A DNA stretch of 64,000 nucleotides from Welwitschia mirabilis (GCA_051453625.1 JBOZIK010000001.1:146903388-146967387), one strand, 5' to 3'. Positions 38,462-51,300 are shown, counted from the first letter of the stretch. Notes: generated from the letters alone by a model not told the origin. Translations and numbers: made by a program.

Positions 38462-39385
38462 TTCTACCCCTAGATCTTTAAATTTAGGAGATTTTTATAA
38501 CACTAAATTCATGAGGGATTGTGCTAAAAAGACTTTACTAGAAATAACTTATTTTTATTTTCTTCTTATTAAGTATTTTCATAGCTTTGAATATCCTAAA
38601 TTTTGTTGTAAAAGTTTCCAGAAGGATAAGTTTTTACTTATATTTTTCAATAAGGATTTTAGATGTTCATTGAAAGTTTAATTAGCATTAAGCCTATCAA
38701 GCGAAGTAGTACCTAGTTGCTTTTGTGAAGAATTTTTTTTTTCAAATGTTTAATAAGAGAAGGAAAGTTGTAATCTTCTAATGTTTTAATTTCCTCTTCT
38801 GCCTCATCATCTTGAGTGTCATTTTGGGATGTTGATGCTTTACAAGGAGGAGGGTTTACTTACTATCCACTTCTTATCATAATCTTATAGTCTTTTCGTA
38901 TTTCGTTGGGATTTGGTAAAGGTTGTATAGTTAGTATTCCTTGTGGAATTTTATTTGCCAACATGGTTTGTTAAAGAATTTTTACTAAGTTTTCAATGTT
39001 AGCAATTTGTTTTTCTTGTAATTTTCCAAGGTTAACAATAGACTTTTGAAGAGAATCATCTTGGTATTGGAAATTTGATGGACTCAATTGAAAGTTTGAA
39101 TTTTTGAATTAATTTTTAAAAGGTTGAAAATTGTTTTGAAGATGTGTATTCAACCTAGGTTGTGCCTGATTTAGATTTATAAAGTTTAGAACTGTTTGAT
39201 TAAAAGTGCAAACTTCTTCATGTATTTTCTTTTTGTACGTTGGTAATAGTAGAGAATCCTTGATAATGTGATAATTATCCTTTTCTAAGTCACATGTTGG
39301 CATAGCATTCTTCTTAGTTGTTAATTTGGCATTTAAGATCATTTCAGTATACTTTTCTAGAGTTGTTGTAAAGTCTCTAATTAGA

Positions 39386-39437
39386 TTTGCAAGGTTGTAT
39401 TCTACCTTCTTTTCTTATTTAACCTCTTTTAAATCTT
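39386..39437. repeat. 52-bp exact repeat flanking a gap (left)
   Basis: Identical to 39538-39589. Most simply the two contig ends overlap and should have been joined. Confidence 0.9.
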
Positions 39438-39537
39438 NNNNNNNNNNNNNNNNNNNNNNNNNNNNNNNNNNNNNNNNNNNNNNNNNNNNNNNNNNNNNNN
39501 NNNNNNNNNNNNNNNNNNNNNNNNNNNNNNNNNNNNN
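39438..39537. other. Assembly gap, 100 N, probably false
   Basis: Flanked by exactly repeated 52-bp ends, so the true gap length is likely negative. Confidence 0.9.
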
Positions 39538-40429
39538 TTTGCAAGGTTGTATTCTACCTTCTTTTCTTATTTAACCTCTTTTAAATCTTTGATGAGTTAT
39601 CCTACAGTGTAGTTTTTCTTTGATTTTGGCCAAGTTTGGCTTACCTCCATAAGTTCTTCTAATGTTTTCTACAAATTTTCTAACATAAGTTCCATAAGGT
39701 TTCATCACAAGAGAAGTTTATAAGTTATTTTATTTCATGGTTTAGCTCACTATAAAAGTAGTTGACTAGTTCTTCTCTTGTGAAAGCGTCTACTAGATTA
39801 GAGTGGATTGCTATAAATAATCATTCATATGTGGAAGAATAATCCTCATTTGGTCTTTTTTAAAAGTTTGTTACTTTCTTTTTTATTTTTCTAATGATTT
39901 CTTCACTCATGAACCTTTTGGTGAAGGCTTCCTAGACTTGATTTCAAGACTTTAAACTTTTATAGGATATAGTTTATAGCCAATTTATAGCTCTTCCTTC
40001 CAAAGTCATAGGAAATATTACCATGTATGTTCGATCACTAATCCTCTTTTTTCCATTTTTGGTGGTAATAATTAATTATTCTATGTCTGTAATGTGTTGA
40101 AGGGGATTCTCATCATAATCATCACTAAATATTGGATAGGCATTCAGGTTATTTAACTTAACATTATCTCCTAGGGGTAAATCAAAAGAAGTTTAAATTT
40201 CTTGTTTCTTATTTGCTAATAGTTCCCTTAGGATAAGGTTTGCATTAGGACCAAATATTAAAGATCTTACAACTTGCCTTTACTTTTAGGTGGTACTCAA
40301 CATTGTGAAATAATTATTTTCTACAAAATTTTCTTAAACAGAATTAGAGTCATAAAAAATAAATTCAGAAGAAAGATTGTATGCACCTAGAGATTGCTTT
40401 TCCAATTTGATTTTGAAGTATACCAGTCC

Positions 40430-40500
40430 TTCTCTAATGTTCTCTTCTATTAATAGCCTTTCTATCTAATACTTCTTTCTTAGATTGATTATATCAAAAC
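40430..40500 (-). pseudogene. E2 leader segment shared with E1 and E3
   Basis: Reads IERLLIEENIREGLVYFKIK on the minus strand, the counterpart of the E1 leader at 10000-10139. Confidence 0.45.
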
Positions 40501-40844
40501 ATCCTACAAACACAGAATAATAGAAAATCAAATAAAAAACAACAAGTAACCATTTTGACTATTATGGAGATGATAGAAGGGACGATAAACATAGAAAGTA
40601 GAAAATACAAGTATAGCAGAACAGAACCTGAAAGCTGGGAAAACACATAGACTGTCATCTTGCCTATCATGGGAATGATCGAGTGGATGATAGTTATTTT
40701 ACTACTGAAACCAAAAAAAAAAAAAAAAATTCAAACATAAAACCTATAATTCCTAATTAAAACACAATGTCACTACATATAAATAACTGAATGGAAATTT
40801 AATGTACTTACTCAAATGACAATAATTCTCATGCTCCTCAATAG

Positions 40845-40868
40845 CCTTCCCTAACAATGGCACTAAGA
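40845..40868 (-). promoter_or_regulatory. E2 primer-binding site
   Basis: Minus strand TCTTAGTGCCATTGTTAGGG continuing AAGG, right after the 5' LTR; best-kept copy in the window of the Athila-type primer site. Confidence 0.75.
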
Positions 40869-41920
40869 TGTTACAGTGCATATTTTTGCATACATACATT
40901 AGTATAAATGGGAGTAACCCAAATGTTACATCTTGTTGAAGACTTATGAGAGGAGAATAAGGATTAATTTTCATAAGAATATGTAACCAAAATTTAAGAA
41001 CAATGTAAGAAATAAAGATGCAATGTAAATGCAAATACAACTAAATCTAAATGCATTATAAAATAAATCTGAACTACTTTATTTTAGTCTTAATAAAGAC
41101 TATCCTTAAGACCTATATCACCAATGAAGCTGTCACCAGATCAAGGAAAATATAAACCATAAGAGACATCTAAGAAAAATAAATGCATAAATGAAAATAG
41201 ACTTTTATATTAAAAGGAATTAACATATAGATTACGAAATAGTTGAGCCTCAATGGAGGATGCATAGCCCTTCACCAAGGGAATGTCTTTCTCCAACTCT
41301 TAAGATGGATCTCCTACCCTTTAATCTCCTACCATAAGAATTAATAGTGCATTAAATATGAAGAGGAAAGTCAAAGGGGGTCTTATTTATAGGTTTGAGA
41401 AATAAAACCAACACATAAAAGGCACTACAAAACATGCTTCATTGGAGAAAAGGAATAAACAAAATAGATAAAGGTTGGATGTCAATTACAATGTCATCCT
41501 AGTTATCATGGGAACAACCAAGACGACGATGGTTTAAATGTTATAGTATTTGTCCTACCTATTATCTAGGTAATATTAGGGATGATAGCCTTTTACAAAG
41601 AATGATTTAGTAGTTCCAGCTCTAGTCCACGTTAGCATCTAATGTGGCATGTCTAATGCCGTCATCCTACTTGTCATGGGGACAATAGTCTTCTTTATTC
41701 ATCTAAGTAAGGAGAAGATAGCCTTTTCCATTGGTAATATTCCTCCAAAGCTATGTGTATCAGAATGTACCTTAAATACCTCAAATCATATGTAGAATTA
41801 CATTTCTAATATCTTCCATTAATAATCCAAATTCCTCAGAATTACATTTAAACCTATATAAATGTCTTGCAAAATAGCTCGTAAAACCCCATCTAATACA
41901 CATAAATTAGTAGTGCATTA
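40869..41920 (-). repeat. E2 LTR, right copy (5' LTR on the minus strand)
   Basis: Pairs with 34174-35210. Outer end TAGTGCATTA is one change from the inner-copy TAGTGCATCA. Confidence 0.9.
41384..41393 (-). promoter_or_regulatory. Putative TATA box in the E2 5' LTR
   Basis: CTATAAATAAG on the minus strand, present in both LTR copies (34670-34690 in the other) and matched by CTATAAATACC in E1. Conserved TATA-like element in the middle of the LTR, the expected promoter position. Confidence 0.4.
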
Positions 41921-41924
41921 ACCT

Positions 41925-42290
41925 ATAGTTAGTATTTTATTAGAGAAAATTCAAGCCCTCTTGGTAGAGACCACTGAAACCATTAGGAGTTTTATTGAGA
42001 GAGGTATTTGGATGCTTGATCAAAAGATCTAGATACTTAAGTAGAGGAATTCAATAGTTAAGAAAAGAGTGCAATACTCTGAGGCATAGTTAGTGGATGT
42101 ACATCAATGCATTGTATCTATTGAGCAAAGTATGATAGTTAACCTCCCAAGGGTAGTTTGATTATATGAATATGAGATAGTCCATTTTATTTCTACATAA
42201 CTAGATCTTCATTTCCCTGCAGACTCTGAGTCTTCTTCTTCTTCTTCTTCTACACCTCAGCCTATTGTCTATTCTGAGTTCATCATGTGA
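41925..42290 (+). pseudogene. E3 third ORF, second part
   Basis: Continues the ORF cut at 34168. It contains a likely coiled-coil segment and ends with a Ser run (ADSESSSSSSSTPQP) before a stop near 42288. E0 has SPSSPSAPEA at the same place, so the acidic/Ser-rich end is a shared feature. Confidence 0.55.
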
Positions 42291-42845
42291 TGATAAGAGA
42301 AGTGACCTATTTATGTTATATATTGTATCTTCCTCTCCATATATATTGTATTAAAGACTTATGTTATATTTATATACATCTTATTTTGAGTTTTAGCATG
42401 GTGTGCATTGTTGAATTCCACAAATATCTTTCTTTTACATGTTATTTTTATATTTTTCATGATGAGGATTGCTTATATTTTCTATGATCATTTTCTTTAT
42501 ATATTGTACACTTCAGTAAGGGGATATTAATTATTAGATATTTAATGATTATTTATCTAAAAATTTTTATCAAATATTTCTATTTTTTAAGACTAAATTT
42601 TTGAGGCTATCATCCCCTATATCATTTGGACGATGACCCTAATGATAATATGGTTAATGCACTATATAGGTAAAATGTTCAAGTTTTTATTTGCAACAAT
42701 TTAATTTTCATCTCTGAGATCTTTGAAATTCTTTTTGAGCTAATTTTTCAATTCCTTGGTTATTTTTATTGGTAGTTAAGTTAGTTCACAATCATGGTTA
42801 TTTGCCTAGTTTTCTTAAGAACTAACAAGGTTAAGTAGGAGGTTA

Positions 42846-44105
42846 TGTTATGCTGCCAAGGTATATGTATTTGATAGAGTATTTTGAGTGGTTTTATAGA
42901 ATATTAAACAGGTTTATACTAGAGTTCAATGATAATGGAGAGCTAAGAAGAATAACTCAAAAACATGTAATCTTTATTACATTTTATAGCATTTGAAGTA
43001 GTTTATAATATTTCCTATGTAAAGTAAAATTCCTACAAACATTAAGGCTAATGAAATACATGAAGAACTATAAAAACCTATTGTCCACCTCATCATTTGG
43101 ATGATTGTACAAATGATAAAACACTTAAATAAAAGAGGATGCCAATTGGAATCAATCTGGCAGCTGATGTGGAATTGTTATGAGGTGGCATCATCTCTTA
43201 TATCATCCAGACGACTAGTAGGATGATACTTGAAATAGATGCTTTACCAAACTTCACCTAACTTTAGCCATCTATCTCTCAGTTTCTTACACGGTTGTTA
43301 AGATTGTGCTCGTCCTTGTTAGTCTTGTCTATTTATAAATCTATCTTTGTTAATAAATACTGACTCTACTCTTAACTCCTATTTGTCTTTGTTTGCACTA
43401 GAAATTCTTATGATAGGAGATTAAATGGCTAGAGATTCATCTATTATTATAGAGAGATGTCTTCCTTAGTGTTGGGATGTGTATCCTCCATTGAAGTGCT
43501 ACTAGTTTATAACACAAATGCTGGTATAATTTTAATTCAAAACTCTTTTCTATTTTCATATCTTTATTTTATGTATATACCTTATACTTTATGTTGCTTA
43601 TGATTCTGTGATAGCTTTTTTAGTGATATAGATTATAAGGGTAACCTTTATTAAGGTTGAGCATTATTAGTTTAGATACATTATATTTTCTTTGCTAGAT
43701 TAACTTTGCATAGTTTCATATTCTATTCTATGTACCTGAGAGCTTAGGTTGGTCTCAATCTGGTGATGGTATTTTTGGATTGATCTAGGTTATACAGGGC
43801 TAATCTCTATGACAGATTGGTCTAGTAGTCATATGAAAGTTACACTTAGTTTAGTTTTGCACTTTATTTGCATAATGTATTTTCATTGTTATTTTGACAT
43901 TGTTATTTATTTTTACTATAAAATATATGTAGTTTTTCATTTTCGAAATTAATTCTCTTTCTTCTTGCCTATGCCTTTAATGAGAATCTGATATTTAGAT
44001 CACTCCCATCTATATTAGTATTGTGTTGTGCAAAATATATATTCATTTGTGAATGAAAGGATCTTATTAAAAGCATAATTATTTGCATAGATACATATCA
44101 CAACA
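42846..44105 (+). repeat. E3 3' LTR
   Basis: Pairs with 23698-24959; ends CATATCACAACA, the terminus shared by E1 and E2. Confidence 0.85.
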
Positions 44106-44581
44106 TTGTGACTTACCAGATCATGAAGTCAATGCAAGAGGCTAAGGCATGTATCACATAAGAGGCTAAGGAACATATCACATAAGACACTAGACACAAA
44201 GTAGTAATAGATAGGTTTAAATTGCCAAGATCTTCCATAATCACTTAAGGTTAAAAGTAGTGAGGTGAGAGTGACAGATGTAATGGGTGCAAGATAATAC
44301 ATGGTAATAAAATAGAAGGACACAGTGTAGTAGGTAGGGCATAGGTGCATAAAGTATGTTACAAGTACAACAAAAGTGCCATATAGAAAAGGAGTGTTCA
44401 TTCAAGATCTAGGAATAGATGGAGCTACATAGGAGGAATAAGACTGCGGTTAACATGCACAAGGAAAATAAGTGAATGGCAGAGCATCTAGAGCAGCTAG
44501 TTACAGGGAAAAAGTCTCAAATAACGAATGATGAGCCTACAGGAAAAAAAAAATTACTCTGAAATGATTATTATGGCAAAA
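44106..44581. other. Unassigned sequence between E3 and E4
   Basis: About 475 bp, less AT-rich than its surroundings, with a short tandem repeat AAGAGGCTAAGG at 44132-44172. The minus-strand ORF 44129-44401 is not recognisable. No gene supported. Confidence 0.5.
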
Positions 44582-47500
44582 TATTATATCCCATATTTTA
44601 TAAACCTTATTTACTTGAATATTAAGTGTATTAAGCTTTCAATCAAATGATTAATTATCCTTATTTAAAGGCAGCATCAAAATAAGATGGCATTTTAAAT
44701 TAACCTTAGTTTGTAATTTTCATAATTTATCATAAAAATAATAAAAATTATATTATAAGGTTTTTATGAGAAAAGCTATTTAAACATTTAAAATTAAATC
44801 ATCCCATTATGTGAGGAATTAAAATCACATGATAAAACTAATCAATCAAAAATTTCAAGAGGAAATAATAATATATTTTGTATCTTATTTACAATTTAAA
44901 TTCTTGGTAAATGTAATAGGTATACTATATTATGAATAAACATTTTCTTCCTGTGTTATGTGATTGATAGTTTTTATGCATTTTGAAATAAATGAACATT
45001 TGAAAAAGTACATGCACTCTTACCTAGGACCAAGAATGATAAAGGAGTAGATTTACTCTATCATGACTACTATGTTCTTGAGATGTGTAAGGGCCCTTGA
45101 TTCATAGTAAACTCATTATTGTATTCATTGAAATGAAGAGTTTCTCTCATTATGCCACATGAAAATATTGATATTTGTGCATTTATTATTTTGATGCATG
45201 TCTTGGAGGATATAAACTTACTTATGAGCCTATGAAGGATTAAATAAGAGCTAACATAATAAAATAATTCATGTAATTAACCTTGCTAATTAAAGTAAGA
45301 ATATTACTCATCCTACTTAGGTGCATGAGTTATAAATATAATCTTTTTTATACTCCAATGTTACTTGTTACCCATCTCACTTATCAATACTAAATCATAT
45401 GACCTTATGATTTTTAGTTATATGCCTTTGTTTATTTAAATATAAATATCATTTCCTCTCTTATAAAAGGAAATATTTTCCATTTTTTTCTTTTTATATA
45501 AGTGCATTTCCTTCTTTAGTTTTTCTTTCTTTCATTTTCTTGCTTATGGAGCTTAGAGCTTAAAAGCCTGCAGCTAAGAAACTATTAAGCTTGGATATTC
45601 ATCAATCTTCAACTATTAAGGACTTACTAATATTCTCAAGTAAACTATTTAATCTTATTATTTATATGATCTCTCTTTAAGATTCTAGTGAAATGATGTA
45701 ATATTGCATTAGAGAATTATTTATAGTTTTTATGTAATTATGTTATAAAATATTTTTTCCTCCTGTTAGCTCTCACTAAAACATTGAGGGGTATCTTATG
45801 CTTGGTAATAGAGGTTACTAATGGATTATTATGGTCAAGTTATTAGGGGGTTTCCTACTAGGTTCATATTATTAGAAGCAAAGTCTAATCCTTAACAATC
45901 TTTTTAGGCTAGTACTCTTTAATGGATATCTTAAGGCTTATCGTAAATGGTTCTTTTTGAATTGATTTGATTTGTCTTTCTACAATGATTTGAATTAGTA
46001 ACTTAGTTATGATATTTTGTAAGTAATTAGTTAGTATACCCATTATTTTATTGATCTAATTTATTGCTAACTAGTTTTAGAAACTTTATCATATTTTTGG
46101 TTATGGAAAAAATTAAATTTCCAGAATAAAGGCATAGGATAAAAATATTATAGCCTATTAATTAGTATGTATAACTTAGTAAAAATTTTTCTACAAGTCT
46201 AAGATAGTGTCATGAAAATGAAAAATGTAAGAAAAGTAATTTTTCTAATGTGCAATTATTTTTAAAAAAAATTATTTATTAGAATAAATTAGAAAATAAA
46301 TACAAAATACAGTAAGCAAGTAATTTACATTTTTATATCTATCTGTTAAGATATCTACAAAACTTTAGAATCCTAAGTTGTAGGAAATTAAATAATATTT
46401 TTAAAATATCTTAAATCTTTAAGTAATAAAAGTATTTTGAAATTTATGGTCATCTTAGTATATTGTTATAAGACTATAATTTTAGAAAATTTGATAGCCT
46501 TAACTTCAAATGATAACATTAGAAATAATATTTTTAGAATTCTAAGATAATTTAAGTCTAATTTTGAGGGTCTTATTATGTGTGTAGTTTCTAAAAACCT
46601 ACTACAACGTTTTTTGCTTTATAATTAATTAACTATTAATTTTTGACTATGGTGTCTTCTTAGAGCCTAAAAATGTTCTAATTAATGTTTTAAATTATAC
46701 AAAAATTATTACATAAAATTTTATATGGAATTTGAGTATAGTAGATTTGTCTATATCAGTAGCTTCAAGTTAAATTACCTCTAAATAGTATGTTATTTGT
46801 AGAAATTCCAATTTACCTTTTTTCTTTATCTTATTTGAAATGTGTATGCTTGTAAGACTTTTCACCTTAGTAGTTTAAGTAACATAAATAGTCTCTAGCT
46901 TATCATTTTTTTAATTGACTTATAATATAGCCATGTGAATCTTGAATAAATATTTATATATTAATAATTATGCTTAAGTTATACTTTTTTTTGTTTACCT
47001 TATTTGCACCAATCCATAGATATTATTATATGAGCATGAAAGAATGTTTCTAAGATTGGAATAGCTTCAAACACGTTTTGGTTTCTTTAAGTACATTAAT
47101 AAGATGTTATGTGATAAGCTTTAAATATTTTTACTATTATTGAAAGGAAAAAAGAATATTTCCTTTATTTAAAATAGAAAAGAAAAGAATATTTCTTTTA
47201 TCTAGATTGTCATTATTGTAATCTTGAATATAGAGATGCTCTTATGTGCTTATTTTCTTTTTACAATTTTTTCTATAAAATAAACCTAATTATGGTTGTA
47301 ATTATTATAACTAGGTAAATAATCTATTAGATATCAATATTAGTTAGAATTATGTGCATGAATTTGTGTGGTGTATTCATCAAACATGATTAAATCTAGA
47401 TAATTCTAATAATGTTCATCCCACACTTGGATTTTGTCATCATGGTGAGTTGCATTGTGGTTTTTTAATATTACCCTTCTGGAGAGATGGATTTAATCAT

Positions 47501-48163
47501 TCCTCTCCTATCCTACCCATGTATTAACTTATTCCAACTTAATATCTAGATCCCTTGGCATTGATAGATTATGTTGCACTATCTAGAGATTCTTTAAAGA
47601 AGCTGGGGTTATTTATAAGTATGCATCCATCTCACTTATCACCTATCACCTATATTAAGGGTATATCAAGGTGAATTAAAAGCCTATGAAGTTGAGCTTA
47701 ACCATGTTTATATAGTTTATAACCTAAAGTAAAACCAACTCACATTTGAAGGGTGGTCAGATATCGAGTTGGAATGCCATTAATTGGAGTTGTAACCTCT
47801 TATTATATTGATTAAGTATTATCTTTAAACTTATCCATGTATGTTTATAACAAGTTTACATCTTCTCAACTATTCACAAAATATCTTTTATGTGATGAAA
47901 TACTAGGAAGAAATGGAGGATAAAAAATTATAACATCCTATTATTTGTAAACCAAAATAATGTAGAAATTAATTATAGGTAAATATATAACATTAATAAA
48001 ATTTAATTTTCTTACAATATAGAAATTCTAATAAAGGAATAAGTAAAATTTGATCCTATGTTCCGTTGTGTCTATTAGGTAATAATATTAAATAAGGAAG
48101 GAAGAGAAAAATAAGGAAAAAAATATAGTACTTAATTAGGGTAAGCAAAGAGAGGGTATCACA
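44582..48163 (+). repeat. E4 5' LTR (3.6 kb)
   Basis: Start defined by alignment with 56084 (TGTCACATCCCATATTTT, here decayed to TATTATATCCCAT). End at TATCACA before a tRNA-Met-type primer site. Only its first 1.1 kb can be compared with the truncated 3' copy. The rest is AT-rich with no coding sequence. Confidence 0.75.
45461..45470 (+). promoter_or_regulatory. Putative TATA box in the E4 LTR
   Basis: TTATAAAAGG about 880 bp into the LTR, followed by a pyrimidine-rich stretch. The 3' LTR has TTGTAAAAGG at the same place near 56910. Confidence 0.35.
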
Positions 48164-48182
48164 AATTAGTAATAGAGCTCTA
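48164..48182 (+). promoter_or_regulatory. E4 primer-binding site
   Basis: AATTAGTAATAGAGCTCTAG resembles the initiator tRNA-Met site TTGGTATCAGAGCTCTAG with three changes. Confidence 0.6.
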
Positions 48183-48699
48183 GGTTGGCTTAAATAATAC
48201 TTATGTTAAGAACTTACAAACTTATAAGAATATAAATCTAGTTACATTTTTAACAACCCTTCTCCTTAGTAATTATAAAATTATTTGTAACCATAATAAC
48301 ATTAATTCCTAATAGCTATTAAGTTAGTTATCTCCATAATAATCTTAAATCATGAGTAGAATTAATTATATTTTTGATAATACTAGATTCTAAGATAATT
48401 CTAACTCCTAGATAAGCATGAATTTAATTCTATCTCGTAATAGTCATTAATTTCATTATACCTATAATTTTCCTACTTTCTAAATGTATATCAAATTACA
48501 TTCATGTTAATCCCAATAGATATAAATTTTATGCTAATAATAGTCTTAGCACCTTAATAATCCTAGAATTTAATTATATTTGGCATACTTACCAAATTAT
48601 TCATAAGTTTAACTATAACCCCAACCCATAGATGATCATTATGATAATCATATTTATAATAATTCTAGATCTCTAAAAAAACTAAAAAAGATGATGAAT

Positions 48700-49470
48700 T
48701 TAAGTAATTAAAGACTTTGTTACCTTATAGCTATATATAATAATCACTTAGAAAAATTAAAATCATCTTATAAATTTAGAACAATAACCTTGTATGATTC
48801 ATTAAAGATCTTAACCTTTTGAAAGAAATATAAATACATAAATGTAACCAGAATATACATCACCAAGTTCTATATTCACCAAAAGGTTATAGAATTTTAC
48901 AATCTGAGACAAGTTTATAATGTGACCATAGCATTTAATGAATGCAAATTTATAGAGTTATTAAAATGTGTGTTAAATATGCATCTAGATGAAAAATCTA
49001 AGAAAATCTCTTTATTGATAGTCTTCTTCCTTTTGTTATTACTAAGGTATCCATGTTTCAACCTAAAATTCTAGCAAAGGCTATAGAAAAAGTAAAGATA
49101 GCAGAACAAAACTAATAAAGACAATAAGAAATTAAGAAAATAATTCCTCCATAGGGGCATATACTTAAGGGAAATCAATCATAAATGTCTTATCAAAATA
49201 AGAATTGATACTTTAGTAAAAATAATGTCAGTGGTAATAATAGTAGAAACAGGAATTTTAATCAACCAAAGAAGACTCCATTTAAAAGAAAATGCAATGT
49301 TTTTAATCAATATTATGTAAGTAATTAACCTCAAAGATCCAACTTCCAACAAACCCTTAGTCAATATCAGTACCAGAACTAGAATAATGGATATCAATGC
49401 TACTATTGTAAAGAAAATCATAACATAAGAAAATGTTCATTACCTAATAGAGACCTTTCTAGATAATAAT
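48700..49470 (+). pseudogene. E4 gag
   Basis: A broken frame ending in a complete CCHC zinc knuckle, CYYCKENHNIRKC, at 49398-49436 (C-X2-C-X4-H-X4-C). Upstream it is rich in Asn, Gln and Lys (NYQNKN, NFQQTLSQYQYQN), the usual basic linker before a gag knuckle. The minus-strand ORF 49179-49421 is its shadow. Confidence 0.75.
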
Positions 49471-49559
49471 TAGAAAAGCCTCGAGGATCAAAAAGTATTC
49501 TTAAATCAATAGGAAAACTTTAAGCAGTAGTAGATAATCAAGTGTACAAGTTTATAGCT

Positions 49560-49860
49560 CTATTATAGAAGGTAATACTTTACTTAATAGTAAATAAGTA
49601 ACTATTTTATTTGATTATGGAGTAACATATTTCTTTATATCTTATAGAATTTTTGTAAGAGAAAAATTATATTGTACTCAAATTAAGGGTTCATAGATCC
49701 AGCAAATGCATCCATGTCCAAAGTTAATCAACAAGTTCAAAACCATACTTTATCCATAAGTGGGGGATATTTTGTAATACAATCAATTATTATTGACTTA
49801 GAAAAAACAACATTATTTTAGATATGAATTGGTTAATGTATAATAGAGCATTTACAAATT
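49560..49860 (+). pseudogene. E4 aspartic protease
   Basis: LFDYGVTYFFIS (near 49607-49640) corresponds to the LFDSGATHSFIS active-site loop of chromovirus proteases, with catalytic Asp at 49613-49615 and Ser changed to Tyr. DMNWLMYNRA (near 49825) matches the closing GMDWL segment. Confidence 0.75.
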
Positions 49861-50029
49861 ACGAAAAGCATTAAATAAAAATGATGAATCATGATTAAAG
49901 ACTAATCTTTCAAGATTATCACAAATCAACAATGGAGAATGTAATTAATGTAAAGCATATAAAATAGAAATTAAGAGCGGGTTACTAGTTTATATGCTAT
50001 ACCTAAAATCAAGTAGTTTAAAGGAAGAA

Positions 50030-50265
50030 GGAACTTTATTAAAGAGTATATCAATCATACAAAAATATCTTGATGTATTTACAACAAAATTACCAAGAAT
50101 GCCACCACTTTAAGAAGTTGAGTTTTCCATTAAATTAATCCTAGGAACACAACCAATTTCTAAGGAACTGTATAGAATGTTTCCTACAAAATGAAAGAAT
50201 TAAAAACTCATCTTGAAGAACTCTTATAAAAAGGCTTTATTCATCCTAATGTATTGGATGGATTA
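50030..50265 (+). pseudogene. E4 reverse transcriptase, N-terminal part only
   Basis: LPRMPPL, EVEFSIKLILGTQPISKELYRM and GFIHPNVLDG match the start of gypsy RT (ELPGLPP, VEFxIxLxPGTxPISKxxYRM, GFIRPS). The match ends at about 50265. The catalytic YVDD part, some 540 bp, is missing, and RNase H resumes at about 54175. Confidence 0.85.
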
Positions 50266-51033
50266 GAAGCATAGGTAGGGGGCTTAAAAGGAAAGGCAAA
50301 TTTTACAAAGCATAGAGAAATGTAACAACATGAAGGATGGAGCTAGGATATTGAATGTTAAATGTAGCTTAGTCTATTTCATTGTTTATTACTATAATTT
50401 ACATAAAGGTTTTTTCCAAATATAGGCAAACAACGTCCATTTAAATTATAGAAGAATAATATTCTTGCCTTAATTTTATGCAAAAAGGCATTCCTAAGTT
50501 ATCCCCATTTTTTAAAATAAACATACTAAAATAAATTTTCCAATAAACCCCCCTTTGATGGTAAGTCTATTAGACTTAACCATCACATACAATATGGTTG
50601 GGATAAGCCCCCAACATAGCTTTATTTATTGGCTACAAAAGAAAAGTGATTTACATAAGGTATCTCATACCACCTTAATAGAATCATTTTCTAATGTAAT
50701 AAAAGAAACATAATAGATTTTGAATCATGTGGATTTTAACTTAGATTTCACAACTAAAAAGGAACCTTTCCATTACTAGATTTTTGAAATAGCTTCCAGA
50801 ACTAATTTTGTGGAATTTTCTACTAAATGTTTCACGAACTAAATTAACTTAGTAAATGCATAACTTAGTCATAAATCTAGGCCCAATAAACTCGAATAAT
50901 AGTTGGATTTTTTAAAAATATTCTAGGACTAAATATGTGAAATTTTAATCTTAGATTTTTACAAACTAAAGTTAAATTAGCAATTGTACTCTTTAAAGTA
51001 AATACCACATTTTTAATTCTAGAAGATGTTCTA
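50266..51033. other. Unassigned start of the segment nested in E4
   Basis: AT-rich, no coding similarity. CCCCCCTTTGATGGTAAG near 50550 is an unusual C-run, and the part with GGTTGGGATAAGCCCCC near 50600 suggests LTR-type sequence, but no partner copy was found. Confidence 0.4.
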
Positions 51034-51300
51034 TTGTAACATCCCTAAATTTTACAAATAAAAGTTTTAACTTTCACAAATGCTTTTGTTAAATATTTAA
51101 GCCAACAATTCTGAAATGAATCTATATGCATATAAAAATACATTCATAAGTAACTTTTATAGGTAAGGAAGACAAATAACTTACATAATGTTTAAATATA
51201 AGAGAAAATAAATACTTCTTTACTTTTAGGATAACACAAGTATCATATTGACATTATATGTCAAAAGTTAGCCATAAGATATAATAGATTACAAGTTACA
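51034..51300 (+). repeat. Inverted repeat, left arm
   Basis: TGTAACATCCCTAAATTTTA at the outer end; ATAGATTACAAGTTA at the inner end. Confidence 0.85.

Larger units (their letters stand above)
39050..40290 (-). pseudogene. E2 gag
   Basis: On the minus strand: LILRELLANKKQEI, FDLPLGDNVKLNNLNAYPIF, PLQHITDIE, KKRISDRTYMVIFPMTLEGR, AINWL, then FTKRFMSEE and YSTYE-like strings and the frame 39109-39342 with LEKDNYHIIKDSLL. Matches E3 gag and the general gypsy gag order (the LEGRAINW step is characteristic). A gap at 39438-39537 lies inside. Some stops; no zinc knuckle visible. Confidence 0.75.
34174..41920 (-). mobile_element. Non-autonomous gag-protease Athila-like retrotransposon E2
   Basis: 7.7-kb element inserted into the third ORF of E3, with LTRs of 1037 and 1052 bp. 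Orientation is minus: primer site at 40845-40868, purine tract at 35211-35230. It encodes gag and protease only. After the protease a final acidic segment ends near 37730 and no RT, RNase H or integrase follows before the LTR. This gag-only plan is known for plant non-autonomous elements that use partner enzymes. It shares LTR ends and the conserved noncoding block with E0, E1 and E3. Confidence 0.9.
23698..44105 (+). mobile_element. Athila-like Ty3/gypsy retrotransposon E3, interrupted by E2
   Basis: Two LTRs of about 1.26 kb flank an internal region with primer site, gag, protease, RT, RNase H, integrase, a conserved noncoding block and a third ORF, all on the + strand. Without E2 it is about 12.7 kb, a normal size for Athila-type elements. 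The RT wording (EDNAKPVRKP, DGYSGYN) and the long GGGGAAGG-type primer site point to the Athila/Tat branch. I found no convincing target duplication: TAAAA is at the left and TTGTG at the right. The ends were placed by homology to E2 and E0. Confidence 0.85.
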
